NCBI GenBank assembly: GCA_903813345.2
Contig: CAIIXF020000011.1
Coordinates: forward strand, 11,380,842 to 11,444,841
Length of the DNA stretch: 64,000 nucleotides
Source: Owenia fusiformis
Lineage: Eukaryota > Annelida > Polychaeta > Sabellida > Oweniidae
Direction: 5' to 3'
In this document: positions 10,418 through 20,240 of the stretch, piece by piece
How positions within the stretch are numbered: position 1 is the first letter of the stretch
Layout: the number at the start of each line of letters is the position of its first letter
Position numbers and translations under genes: made by a program
The notes under the pieces: generated by a model
The model's database searches: none
Told to the model about the DNA's origin: nothing
The model's input: only the letters and a program-made list of their open reading frames with translations

Positions 10418-11346
10418 GAAAGGATGAGTCTGGGAATGAGTCTGGGTATCGACTTAGAGAATATTGAAAATTGTAATGTCTAAAAAACCAACTCAATCAC
10501 ACATATTATTAAACTTCGATATCTTCTTCTTCTTCTGAGATTACAAAAATATCAATTTGTATCACAATTGATGAAGAATATTGGCATCAAAGAGAGTGCA
10601 TATCACTTTATCAGAATTCAAAAAAAAATCAATGGCAAATATTAAATGAATTATTTATGCAAAAAGTTTGAAACATATCTTCCAAAACATTGGTTACTTT
10701 CTTTCTATAGACATTGAATGGTATTTCTGGATAAGTGAATTGGTGTTTATCTTGGTAATCAAGGGATTATAGTCACTAAAAGTTACTGAGCCTCCAGTTT
10801 TGAGACTTCAATTGTGTTGGTGATGTTACACATATTTCAGTCAAATTCATGCTGAGCACAACATTTTGGTTTCAATTTTATAATCTCTATACATGACCCT
10901 GGTGATGAAGAGTCAGAATCAGTCAAATAAAAACCGAAACCGGAAAACTGTGCTCATTGTGAAAACTAAAAGTGAAGCAACTTTTTTCTGATATTTCTTA
11001 CATCAAATGGCAGCCATCTTGTTTTCCCCCCTTCAAATTAAACTGGCGGGAAATTCAAAGATTTGAAAAAAATTTAATTCTTGAATATTTTTCAAAAATA
11101 TGATTTTCTTTTTAATTCTTCATGGGTCTGAAGTTATTTCTTCTTTGCATGTCATACATGTTGCCATTGGTGTTTTTTTCTATGATAGTGACTATTTTTT
11201 TGTTAAGATACTTATTCTGACTCTCATCAAAACTCATGAAAAAGTAAATATACTTATCAAATATAACTAGGACAGTAATAAAAAAAATATTTAACATTCA
11301 TTTGACTGAGGGACCAAAAGGGCATATACCCAGACACATCCTTTTG
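10418..11346 (+). mobile_element. ~0.93-kb MITE-like element, copy 1
   Basis: The whole stretch is present in inverted orientation at 59950-60902, inside a rhomboid intron. The two ends of each copy are short degenerate inverted repeats, AAAGGATGAGTCTGGG on the left and AAAGGATGTGTCTGGG read inward from the right. There is no open frame of significant length, so it is non-autonomous. Superfamily unknown. Confidence 0.75.
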
Positions 11347-11679
11347 AGATCTAACTGAAGCTACATGCCAATCTGTTTCATTAACCTAGATGCTCGACCT
11401 GGGCTTTGATTTTACGCGGTTTGGAGTTTTGAATAACCATTCCTTGATAACGCCTATGTTATCTAGTATTCTGTTGCTATTTCTTGCCTGATTTTCCTGG
11501 TTAAATGAAGATGATTTTCAACAATAACTTATATTATCACACTGTTCTACTCTTATCATACATCTTCCATTACAATCCTTTTTACATCAAAATATGGTGT
11601 ACGTATACAGATTTTCGGTACGATGCGCATCGATATAATAAGGTGATGCCTCAAAGATACATAATGTACATAAGCCTAC

Positions 11680-12370
11680 ATGGATCTCATAGATATATTT
11701 AGTGATCATTGGAAGCTGACAACTATGGATCTCATAGACACATGCAGGAGCTGACATGGATCTCATAGGTATATTAAGTGACCATTGAAAGCTGACAACT
11801 ATGGATCTCATAGACACATACAGGAGCTAACATGAATCTCATAGACGTATTCAGTGACCATTGGAAGCAGACACCTATGGATCTCATGGACACATACAGG
11901 AGCTGACATGGATCTCATAGGTATATTTAGTGACCATTGCAAGCTGACAACTATGGATCTCATAGACACATACAGGAGCTAACATGAATCTCATAGATAT
12001 ATTCAGTGACCATTGGAAGCAGACACCTATGGATCTCATGGATAGTTTGATCACTTTTTGTGCTTTGAATTTTTTGTTAGGAAATAATAGAGATAGAACC
12101 CTATGAGCCAAGCCTTCTTACGCAGTCCTTAAATATACTCCACGATCATTGGTAGCGGACAACTGGATCTCATAGACATTTTAAGCGTTTATTTGAGTAT
12201 GACTGAGTGCCATAATGTACACAATGATATTTCGGAGATAACAACTATGGATCTCATGGACATATACAGTGATGTTTTGGAGCGGACAACTATGGATATC
12301 ATAGTCATGTACAGTGATCATTGGAACTATGGATATCATAGACATATTCAGTGATCATTGAAAGCTGATA
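11680..12370 (+). repeat. CTATGGATCTCAT dispersed tandem repeat, block 3
   Basis: At least ten copies of a ~60- to 65-bp unit: ATGGATCTCATAGACACATA, then CAGGAGCTGAC, and a sub-unit with AGTGACCATTGGAAGC. A higher-order duplication of about 180 bp is visible (11720-11900 against 11900-12050). The short open frames here are by-products. Confidence 0.75.
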
Positions 12371-12525
12371 GCTATGGATCTCATGGACCTATACAGTGAT
12401 GATTTGGAGCGGACAACTATGGATCTCACAGACATATACAGTGATGATTTGGAGCGGACAACTATGGATCTCACAGACATATACAGTGATGATTTGGAGC
12501 TGTCAACTATGGATCTCATAGACAG
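12371..12525 (+). repeat. 45-bp minisatellite, 3.5 copies
   Basis: Units start at 12374, 12419, 12464 and 12509, each beginning ATGGATCTCA and carrying ATACAGTGATGATTTGGAGC. Because 45 is a multiple of three, both strands stay open and give 15-residue periodic peptides (plus strand MDLTDIYSDDLERTT). It is a local expansion of the surrounding repeat rather than a coding region. Confidence 0.75.
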
Positions 12526-12990
12526 TGATAATTTGGTACAAACAACTAAGGAACTCATTGAAACAGATATTTTTTTATCTTTGTTTCATTTGATCACTAT
12601 GGACGGTTTGCTTGTTGAAGTCTAGTTCTTAATGAGGTTTGAATTGTTAACTATTAAAAACTTTTTTTTATCTATTTGATGCCATATTCGAGTTCTGTTG
12701 CACTAACATTTATTTGCATTTATTTTTCCATATTCAACTTTGTCAGGGTAAATCCTAATTGACACAGCACATCTTTAAAACTTCATAAAATTTATTCTCT
12801 AAGGTATCAGACTTTAAATGTGAAATCATAATAGGCATTCCAACATTACCATCTAGTTGCATGCCAATTGGATATATTGATAAATCAAGAAATAAAGGGA
12901 CCCTTTTCTTTTTTTCCATATCATAAACAGTAATCTTGCTTCACCAAAACCTCTTATGCCATCTTTTTACAGTAAAACATGTATATAACC
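12526..12990. other. no feature seen
   Basis: AT-rich, no supportable gene. Confidence 0.4.
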
Positions 12991-14584
12991 AGAACAATGG
13001 CAACACCAAAGCGTAGCGAATCCCATCGAACAGAAATGGCTGGCATTTTTACAAACGAAATATATAGCAAATATCATGAAATAACACACATAAGAAAGGC
13101 CAACATTTTCAAAATGGTTGCTCACTAGCCAAGTTGTTATCAGAAGAAGTAATATGCTTTTTTTAGTATTCACATACCAAATATGCACAAAATCGCTTCA
13201 CTACTTTTCGAGTAAAATACTTTAAAATGGTGGCCATTTTTTAAAATGGCCACCTTCTACCAAAAGTGTCATTAGACGGTGTGCCGTGCTTATAGTATTT
13301 ACATACCAAATATGAACAAAATCGCTCAACCACTTTTCCAATTACAGTAAAATACGTTAAAATGGCGGTCATTTTTTAAAATGGCCACCTTCTACCAAAA
13401 GTGTCATTAGACAGTGCGCCATGCTTATATCTTATATTATTCACATACCAAATATGAACAAAATCGCTCCACTACTTTTCGAGTTATAGTAAAATACGTT
13501 AATATGGCGGCCATTTTTCAAAATGGCCACCTTCTACCAAAAGTGTCATAAGACAGTGTGTCATGCTAATAGTATTCGAATACCAAATATGAACAAAATC
13601 GCTCCACTACTTTTCAAGTTACAGCAAAAATCGTAAAATAACGAGTAAAGGCCGAGTAAAATATGTTTAAATGGCGGCCATTTTTCAAATTCCATTTTTT
13701 GTCACCAGAAGAAGTAATATGCTTTTTTTATAGTATTCACATGGCAAATATGAACAAAATCGCTCCACTACTTTTCGAATTACAGTAAAATACTTTAAAA
13801 TGGTGGCCATTTTTCAAAATGGCCGCCTTCTACCAAAAGTGTCATTAGACGACAGTGTGCCATGCTTATATTATTCACATACCAAATATGAACAAAATCA
13901 CTCCACTACTTTTCGAGTTATAGTAAAATACGTTAGAATGGCGGCCATTTTTCAAAATGGCCGCCTTCTACCAAAAATGTCATTAGACAGTGTGCCATGC
14001 TTATAGTATTCACAAACCAAATATGAACAAAATCGCTCCACTACTTTTTGAGTTAAAGTAAAATATGTTAAAATGGCGACCATTTTTCAAAATGGCGGCA
14101 AATTTTCAAAATGGCCTCCTCCTACCAAAAGTGTCATTAGACAGTGAGCCATGCTTATAGTATTCACATACCAAATATGAACAAAATCGCTCCAATACTT
14201 CTTGAGTTACAGCAAAAATCGTAAGATAACGAGTAAAGGCCGCCATTTTTCAAGATGGCTGCCATGTGCTATTTTAATTTCTACATTTCTAGCTTCATCA
14301 ATGTCCTTATATTTTTTTTACATTTAAAACATAATGCTATCACAGTTTTACATATTGCACCTAAATTACTGTAAAATCGGCACTTAAATGGCCGCCATTT
14401 TTAAATGAGCGGCCATTTTGAAAATCGGCTTTTTAGCAGAACTTCTACCCCCATAGGGTATATGTGTACAAAATATGAACAAAATCGGGCCAACGGTATT
14501 TGAGTTATTGCTCGGACGGACAGACAGACGGACGGACGGACGGAGGCGTTCCCTATATCCCTCCGAACTTCGTTCGATGGGATA
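12991..14584 (+). mobile_element. satellite-carrying transposon, copy A
   Basis: The left end reads AGAACAATGGCAACACCAAA then GCGTAGCGAATCCCATCGAA; the right end reads CTCCGAACTTCGTTCGATGG then GATA. ATCCCATCGAAC is shared in inverted orientation by both ends. The interior is about seven copies of a ~136-bp unit containing ACCAAATATGAACAAAATCG, CTCCACTACTTTTCGAGTTA, palindromic GGCGGCCATTTT/AAAATGGCCGCC and GTGTCATTAGACAGTGTGCC. A (GGAC)n microsatellite at 14511-14545 precedes the right end. No transposase is present. Confidence 0.8.
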
Positions 14585-14689
14585 AAAATGGTAAACAAAA
14601 GTACAGTGGTCAATATTAAATCATGATTTTTGTACATGGCAATTATATGTTAAATCATAATTTGTCCAACACAGAATATAAAATTGCAG

Positions 14690-15370
14690 TCCATAACTAA
14701 GTTCCACCATCATTACAGTGAGCTAAGTCATTAGTGGTGCCACAGAAGAGTATGATAATGTTGTTTTCTCCAAGGTAAGAATTGCATAGAATATGTAATG
14801 GCCAGTCGATAACTAAGTTGTATCATCCATACAGTCTGTGTAACAGTCAACAGGATATGATGAAGCTGTTCTCTCCAAGGTAAGGTATGCACACAATACG
14901 TAATAGCAGTCCATAACTAAGTTTCATCATTACAGTCTGGTGACAGAGTCATTAATGTTGCCACAACAGAGTATGATAATGTTACTAAGTTCCACCACCA
15001 TTGTAGTCTAGGTTATAAATGCATTAGTGTTGCCACAACATAGTATGATAATGTTGTTCTCTCGAAGATAAGGATAACACACAATTTTACTAAGTTCCAC
15101 CACCATTGTAGTCTAGGTTATAAATGCATTAGTGTTGCCACAACATAGTATGATAATGTTGTTCTCTTGAAGATAAGGATAACACACAATTTTACTAAGT
15201 TCCACCACCATTGTAGTCTAGGTTATAAAGGTATTAGTAGTGCCACAAGAGAGTATGATAATGTTGTTCTCTCCAAGGTAATGATTGCGCACAATATGTA
15301 AAAGCAGTCGATAAGTAAGTTTCATCATCATTACAGTCTGGAAACAGCGTTATTAGTGGTGTCACAAGAG
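14690..15370 (+). repeat. ~110-bp tandem repeat, about seven copies
   Basis: Units contain ACTAAGTTCCACCACCATT, GTAGTCTAGG, GTTGCCACAACA and GAGTATGATAATGTTGTTCT. The copies at about 14995-15105 and 15095-15210 are almost identical (period about 113 bp); the outer ones are more diverged. No open frame. Confidence 0.75.
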
Positions 15371-15580
15371 ACTTTGATAATGTGAGTTGCTCTTCTTCCA
15401 GTGAGTTGCTCATCTTCCAACGGGTGAATTATCTTCGAGCAGGTGGATCATCTTCCAGTGGTTGGATCATCTTCTAGCAGTTTGATCATCTTCAAGGTTG
15501 CCATCTTCCACCAGATAGAACATCTTCAACTGGGAACTTGGCTTTCCAATGGGTGACTTGTCTTGCAGTGTGTGGCTTAC
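15371..15580 (+). repeat. stub of the 4.6-kb tandem unit (unit 0)
   Basis: This matches the end of the 19-bp array and its flank in unit 1 (about 18690-18833) up to TTGCAGTGTGTGGCTT, then jumps straight to ATGCTTTGTAGATACAAACA, which in the full units lies about 1.4 kb further on. It is therefore a deletion derivative of an earlier copy. Confidence 0.75.
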
Positions 15581-18060
15581 ATGCTTTGTAGATACAAACA
15601 CTGCAAACAGCTGAGCCAAATCATTGATCCACTCCAAAACATCACAACCAGGGTAGAAATTGTTATGACCTGAAAGTACTAAAAAAAGGAAAAAAGTCAG
15701 CAATGATTTGACTTTTTTCCTTAAAAGAAATGAGTAAATATACCCATCTCACTGAAATGGCCATTTTCAGATATGAGTACATTTACATATTACTTTTAAG
15801 AGAATGCATGAACATGCAATATGTCACCACTGGCCATGTGTTAAAGATGCATTTAGTTCCAGTAAGCCGAACACTAACTGATTACTGCCATCAAGAAGTT
15901 TCGTCCACTCACCAGTGTGAGAATATAACAATATGTCAACACTTCTGTAGTGACATAAAAGTCAAATCATTGCCCAGTAAGTACAGTTGATTAAAAACTA
16001 TAAACAAAAATCATAGCATTACTGAATTAATGGTCAAATTGTTGCTTTAAAAGCTAGCATTATAATATTCAAATGATCAAGACCAAATTGATAGAACTAG
16101 AAATATTTTGTTGGTATAAGTCCCGGGTATAAGTCTCAGAATGAAAATTACCAAACACATGCAAACAGAACCATTGTTCCCTGTGTTGCACCCAAGAACC
16201 TGCTTTGCTGGAAATACAAAAAATATGCTGTAATACTTGTTAAACTTAATATAACAATTTACATAAATTGCCCAAAATTAAAATCGAACAGAATGGGAGG
16301 GATGGAGTAAGGTAGTAATATATCTTAACTAAGTAATAAAATATTGCTTCCAGCTGTTCCCTGTGTGGCTGCTACCAAGGTCATTCTTCTGGTGGACGTG
16401 TGATTCTGTGCAAGGAGAAAATTCATTTATGAGTAACTCCTGCATGAAACAGTAGTAGTTGTAGTCCAGAACATTAGTAGTCTTTTATCTTCTTCACAAC
16501 ACCTACATTGAGAAAATGATTTAATTGACTACCTTAACTCCAAAGCATGCAAGGGATTATCATTTATTGCAAAAAAATAACCTTAAAAATCTGAACAAGT
16601 CACCTTTGTCAATCAGAGTCTAGATCATAAATACCTAGACGGTTGATTGCTTTTTGGACCAAAACATGGTCGCATTTACACTGACCTCAAAGCAAGAAAA
16701 AACAAGTTAAATTGAAAAATTGATGAAAGTGAAGATCATCTACCAACTCGCACCAAAAAAGAGAATGGAAGTCGAAAACTGAGATTAACATACTAAGGTA
16801 TGTTAAGTCTCAGGTGAAAATGAGTTTACAAAAAAAAAATATGAAGACAATATTTTCCAAATATGGCACACATTTCTTCCATTTTGATATAAACCAGGTG
16901 GATTCCATTATTCTTTCATTTCAGAACATAGAATCTGTTAGGAAGCTTTCAGGCCAACACACCTTAACAAAGGATCAAACAATGGGTGACCATCCCTTCG
17001 CTCATGTCGTATGCTGTCTAGAGAGATTAAGAAGAATAACAAGAATGACATCCTCGGCCATGCATAATTAGGATACATCACATTAAAAAGATGAAATACA
17101 AGACCATACCACTATCAATTCCCAATAGTATCTTTACTGTAACACTGATAAGCAATGTCTACCTACCTAAAGAGTGCAAGGTAACATGTATCAACCCCGA
17201 GGCCATTCCGTACAGATCCAAGTGGAATCTTGCTGCGTCCTCACAAGATCTCTGGATCACACTATATTCGTCATAGCCAACTACTAACATTACAATACCA
17301 GTAAGTAAAAAAGAGTGGACCTTCACCAGAGATCGACAATACCCCTCCAGAACGACCCAATGCATGCCGGCACCACAGCATGCATTGAAGAAAGAAAATT
17401 CAGAATACCTCCTCCTGGTGGGTGCAAGACCCATCATTTTCACTCACTAGTAAAGAATGTTTTCGCCAGCCATCAGAATATAGGCGAAACAAAGAACCAA
17501 GCTCAACAATAAGAATCCAACATGGAAACTGTTGGTCGGGACTTACAAGGAATCGATACCTGAAACCCATGCATCCAGAGATTGATAGACACTGATCATC
17601 AGAATCACAGTGGAGGTACTACGAGGAACATCAAACGGTATGACAGAGTAAACCACTGCTCTCAATGCAATGGATCAGAATGACCCATGCTCAACAATGC
17701 CATTCTTAGATATTCCTCAAAATCAATCGGGACAACATAAAACATGAACAATGGAAGGCCTCCCAACACTTGATCCAGTGTTAAGACATGCTTAGCAATC
17801 CAGCCTCATAGCAGATTCCAGGTTCCTTCACTCCAGAATAATGGGTTGGCCAACAAAATCCACTGGTTCAATCAAAATGGAAGGTGTCCCACTAAACCAG
17901 AAGAATCGGCCGCTCCTAAATATCATAGAAAACCATAGATGGAAAACATGTCTAGCTGGCAGATGACCCCATATGGAATGACTAATAGGATAACTCAATA
18001 AATTTACTTAACTTGGTGACAGGATCATCGCGATGAAGCTCATCTTTAGGTAGTGGATTC

Positions 18061-18735
18061 AAGGAGGTGACTCATCTTCCAGTGGGAGGCTCCTCTTCCA
18101 TGGGATAGCTCATCTTCCAGCGCCCAACGGGTGGCTTATCTTCCAGCGAGTTGCTCCTCTTCCAGCGAGTTGCTCCTCTTCCAGCGAGTTGCTCCTATTC
18201 CAGCGAGTTGCTCCTATTCCAGCGAGTTGCTCCTATTCCAGTGAGTTGCTCCTCTTCCAGCGAGTTGCTCCTCTTCTAGTGGGTTGTTCATCTTCCAGTG
18301 GGTTGTTCATCTTCCAGTGGGTTGTTCATCTTCCAGTGGGTTGTTCATCTTCCAGTGGGTTGTTCATCTTCCAGTGAGTTGCTCATCTTCCAGTGAGTTA
18401 TTCATCTTCCAGTGAGTTGCTCCTCTTCCAGTGAGTTGCTCCTCTTCCAAGTGAGTTGCTCCTCTTCCAGTGAGTTGCTTCTCTTCCAGTGAGTTGCTCA
18501 TCTTCCAGTGAGTTGCTCATCTTCCAGTGGGTTGCTCCTCTTCCAGTGGGTTGTTCATCTTCCAGTGGGTTGCTCATCTTCCAGTGGGTTGCTCATCTTC
18601 CAGTGAGTTACTCATCTTCCAGTGAGTTGCTCATCTTCCAGTGAGTTGCTCATCTTCCAGATAGTTGCTCATCTTCCAGTGGGTCGCTCATCTTCCAGCG
18701 GATGAATTATCTTCCAGCGGGTGGATCATCTTCTA
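18061..18735 (+). repeat. 19-bp minisatellite in unit 1
   Basis: About 35 copies of CTTCCAGTGGGTTGTTCAT and variants (GAGTTGCTC, GCGAGTTGCTC, CTATTCCAG), with period 19. Each unit contains a pyrimidine run plus CAG, resembling a 3' splice site. Confidence 0.9.
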
Positions 18736-18936
18736 GAAGTTTGATCATCTTCAAGGTTGCCATCTTCCACCAGATAGAACATCTTCAACTGGGAACTTGG
18801 CTTTCCAATGGGTGACTTGTCTTGCAGTGTGTGGCTTCCAGTGTGTGGCTCAGGTGCTAGTGGGCTGATCACCTCCAAGCTAAAGGTAAATCTGGAAGAA
18901 ATATTGTACATTAGGAAATAAAAATACTGTACTTAC

Positions 18937-19123
18937 TTGAACCCCACATCCTAGAGATATATCTTCCATCACAGACAGTGCTTCTTCAGCAACACACAGA
19001 TATCACCAGAATAACAATATCCTATGAAGATACAGACGCTGCAGGCAGATGGTGTATATTGTAGCTACTCTCATAAACTCCTCGGAAAAACAGAAGCTTA
19101 TCTTCAGGGGAAGAGGAGTGCAT
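18937..19123 (-). other. exon-like block A in unit 1 (non-coding)
   Basis: Minus-strand acceptor TACTTTCAG at 19124-19132 and donor GTAAGTAC at 18936 bound 187 bp. All frames contain stops, so if it is transcribed it is an untranslated or lncRNA exon. Its paralogue lies 0.69 kb away (19626-19811), and both recur in units 2 and 3. Confidence 0.35.
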
Positions 19124-19625
19124 CTGAAAGTACATACAAAATAGGAAAAGCTTAGCAGTGGTTTCAATTTTCAACAAGGTTTCAGTGATCAAGACACTAA
19201 AATAACAGGTGGAGGAGGGAATACGAATCTCCAGTGAGATCATCTTTCAGCAGGTTGATCATCTTCCACCAGGTGGATCATCTTCCAGCTGATGGGTCAT
19301 CTTTCAGGGAGTAGCTTGTCTTCAGATGAGTGGCTTGACTTTCAGCAGATGGCTTGTAATCTGGTAGAATGCTCGTATTCCAGGAGCTGGCTAATATTCT
19401 AGTGGGTGCCTCATCTTCCAGTGGATGGCTGGTCTTCAAATGATTTTTTATCTTTTTGAGGGTGGTTCCTCTTCCAGAGGATGGATAATCTTCCAGACGG
19501 CATTTTCTGTTCCAGTTGGTTACTTGGCTTCCAGTTTGTGGCTTAGATTCTAGTGGGCTGATCACCCCCATGCTAAAGGCAAATCTGAAATACTCTAAAT
19601 TTGGAAATAAAACTTCTGTACTTAC

Positions 19626-19811
19626 TTGAGCAGGATCCTAGAGACTTTTCTCATCTTGAACAAAGCCACTGCAGTCGCACAATGACATCACCAGAATAAC
19701 AACATTTTATGTAGGTACAGGTGCTACAGACACAAGGTCCTTATTGTAGATACGCTTTGAACCATCTCAGAAAGGGTAGACATTTCTACCTCCAGGGTAA
19801 GAGAAGTGCAT
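19626..19811 (-). other. exon-like block B in unit 1 (non-coding)
   Basis: Minus-strand acceptor TACTTACAG and donor GTAAGTAC bound 186 bp, with sequence related to block A (shared GTTATTCTGGTGATGTCA-like stretch, ATGCACT start, CTCTAGGAT near the end). Stops occur in all frames. Confidence 0.35.
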
Positions 19812-20240
19812 CTGTAAGTACCTGTAAAATATGAAGTCAGCAATGATTTAAATTTTGATTTGTAGTTACAATGCCAAAATGATCGAGCCACTTAACAGGC
19901 GGAGGAGGGAATGCAAGGCATTCCTTTTATTGATCCTAGTAAATATCTCTTGGCCTTGTACCCCTCCCGGCTTAAGATTTACATCATCAAATCAACTAAC
20001 TGCCTGAACTGCCTGAAGTATCTCTGTAGAACATGAATTAAAATTATGTTTTTGAATATTGAATTGCCCCCACCCCCAAGACCAATATAATGAATAGTTT
20101 TATTTATCTTTTGATATTTAAAGCCAACATACACATTATCTCCACATTTGCTCTACACTATAGCTACCCTCGTCCACATGGGTGTAACGTTCCTGTTGTT
20201 TCTTTAGTTGCAGACACCTATTAGTACAAGCAATAGCAAC

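Larger units (their letters stand above)
15581..20240 (+). repeat. 4.6-kb tandem unit, copy 1
   Basis: This 4660-bp stretch repeats at 20241 and 24855 with only scattered substitutions and small indels. In order it contains a ~2.4-kb unique-looking body, a 19-bp minisatellite (18061-18735), and two ~700-bp sub-units, each with a GT-AG exon-like block on the minus strand and a tail of degenerate CTTCCAG repeats. The short open frames in the body (for example plus 15730-15990 and minus 17159-17443) are preserved only because the copies are recent. None has a domain I recognise and no reading frame spans the unit. Confidence 0.85.

Noticed and set aside
10178-10483. 101-codon plus-strand frame
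   Set aside because: Spans the 51-bp duplication inside the foldback's part B; periodic and without a domain.
12371-12525. CRISPR-like array of regularly spaced repeats
   Set aside because: Units are contiguous with no unique spacers and the DNA is eukaryotic; it is a 45-bp minisatellite.
12991-14584. Helitron
   Set aside because: A small hairpin lies near the right end, but the expected 5' TC and 3' CTRR ends and insertion between A and T are not seen, and the unit-3 insertion shows a target duplication.
15467-15703. Minus-strand frame with NNFYPGCDVLEWINDL, repeated at 20136 and 24750
   Set aside because: It has a plausible acceptor at its left end but no donor or partner exon in frame, and its C-terminal part differs between unit 1 and the others because of a deletion junction.
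17159-17443. 94-codon minus-strand frame conserved in all three 4.6-kb units
   Set aside because: Conservation is explained by recent duplication of the whole unit; non-coding parts are equally conserved and the frame matches no known domain.
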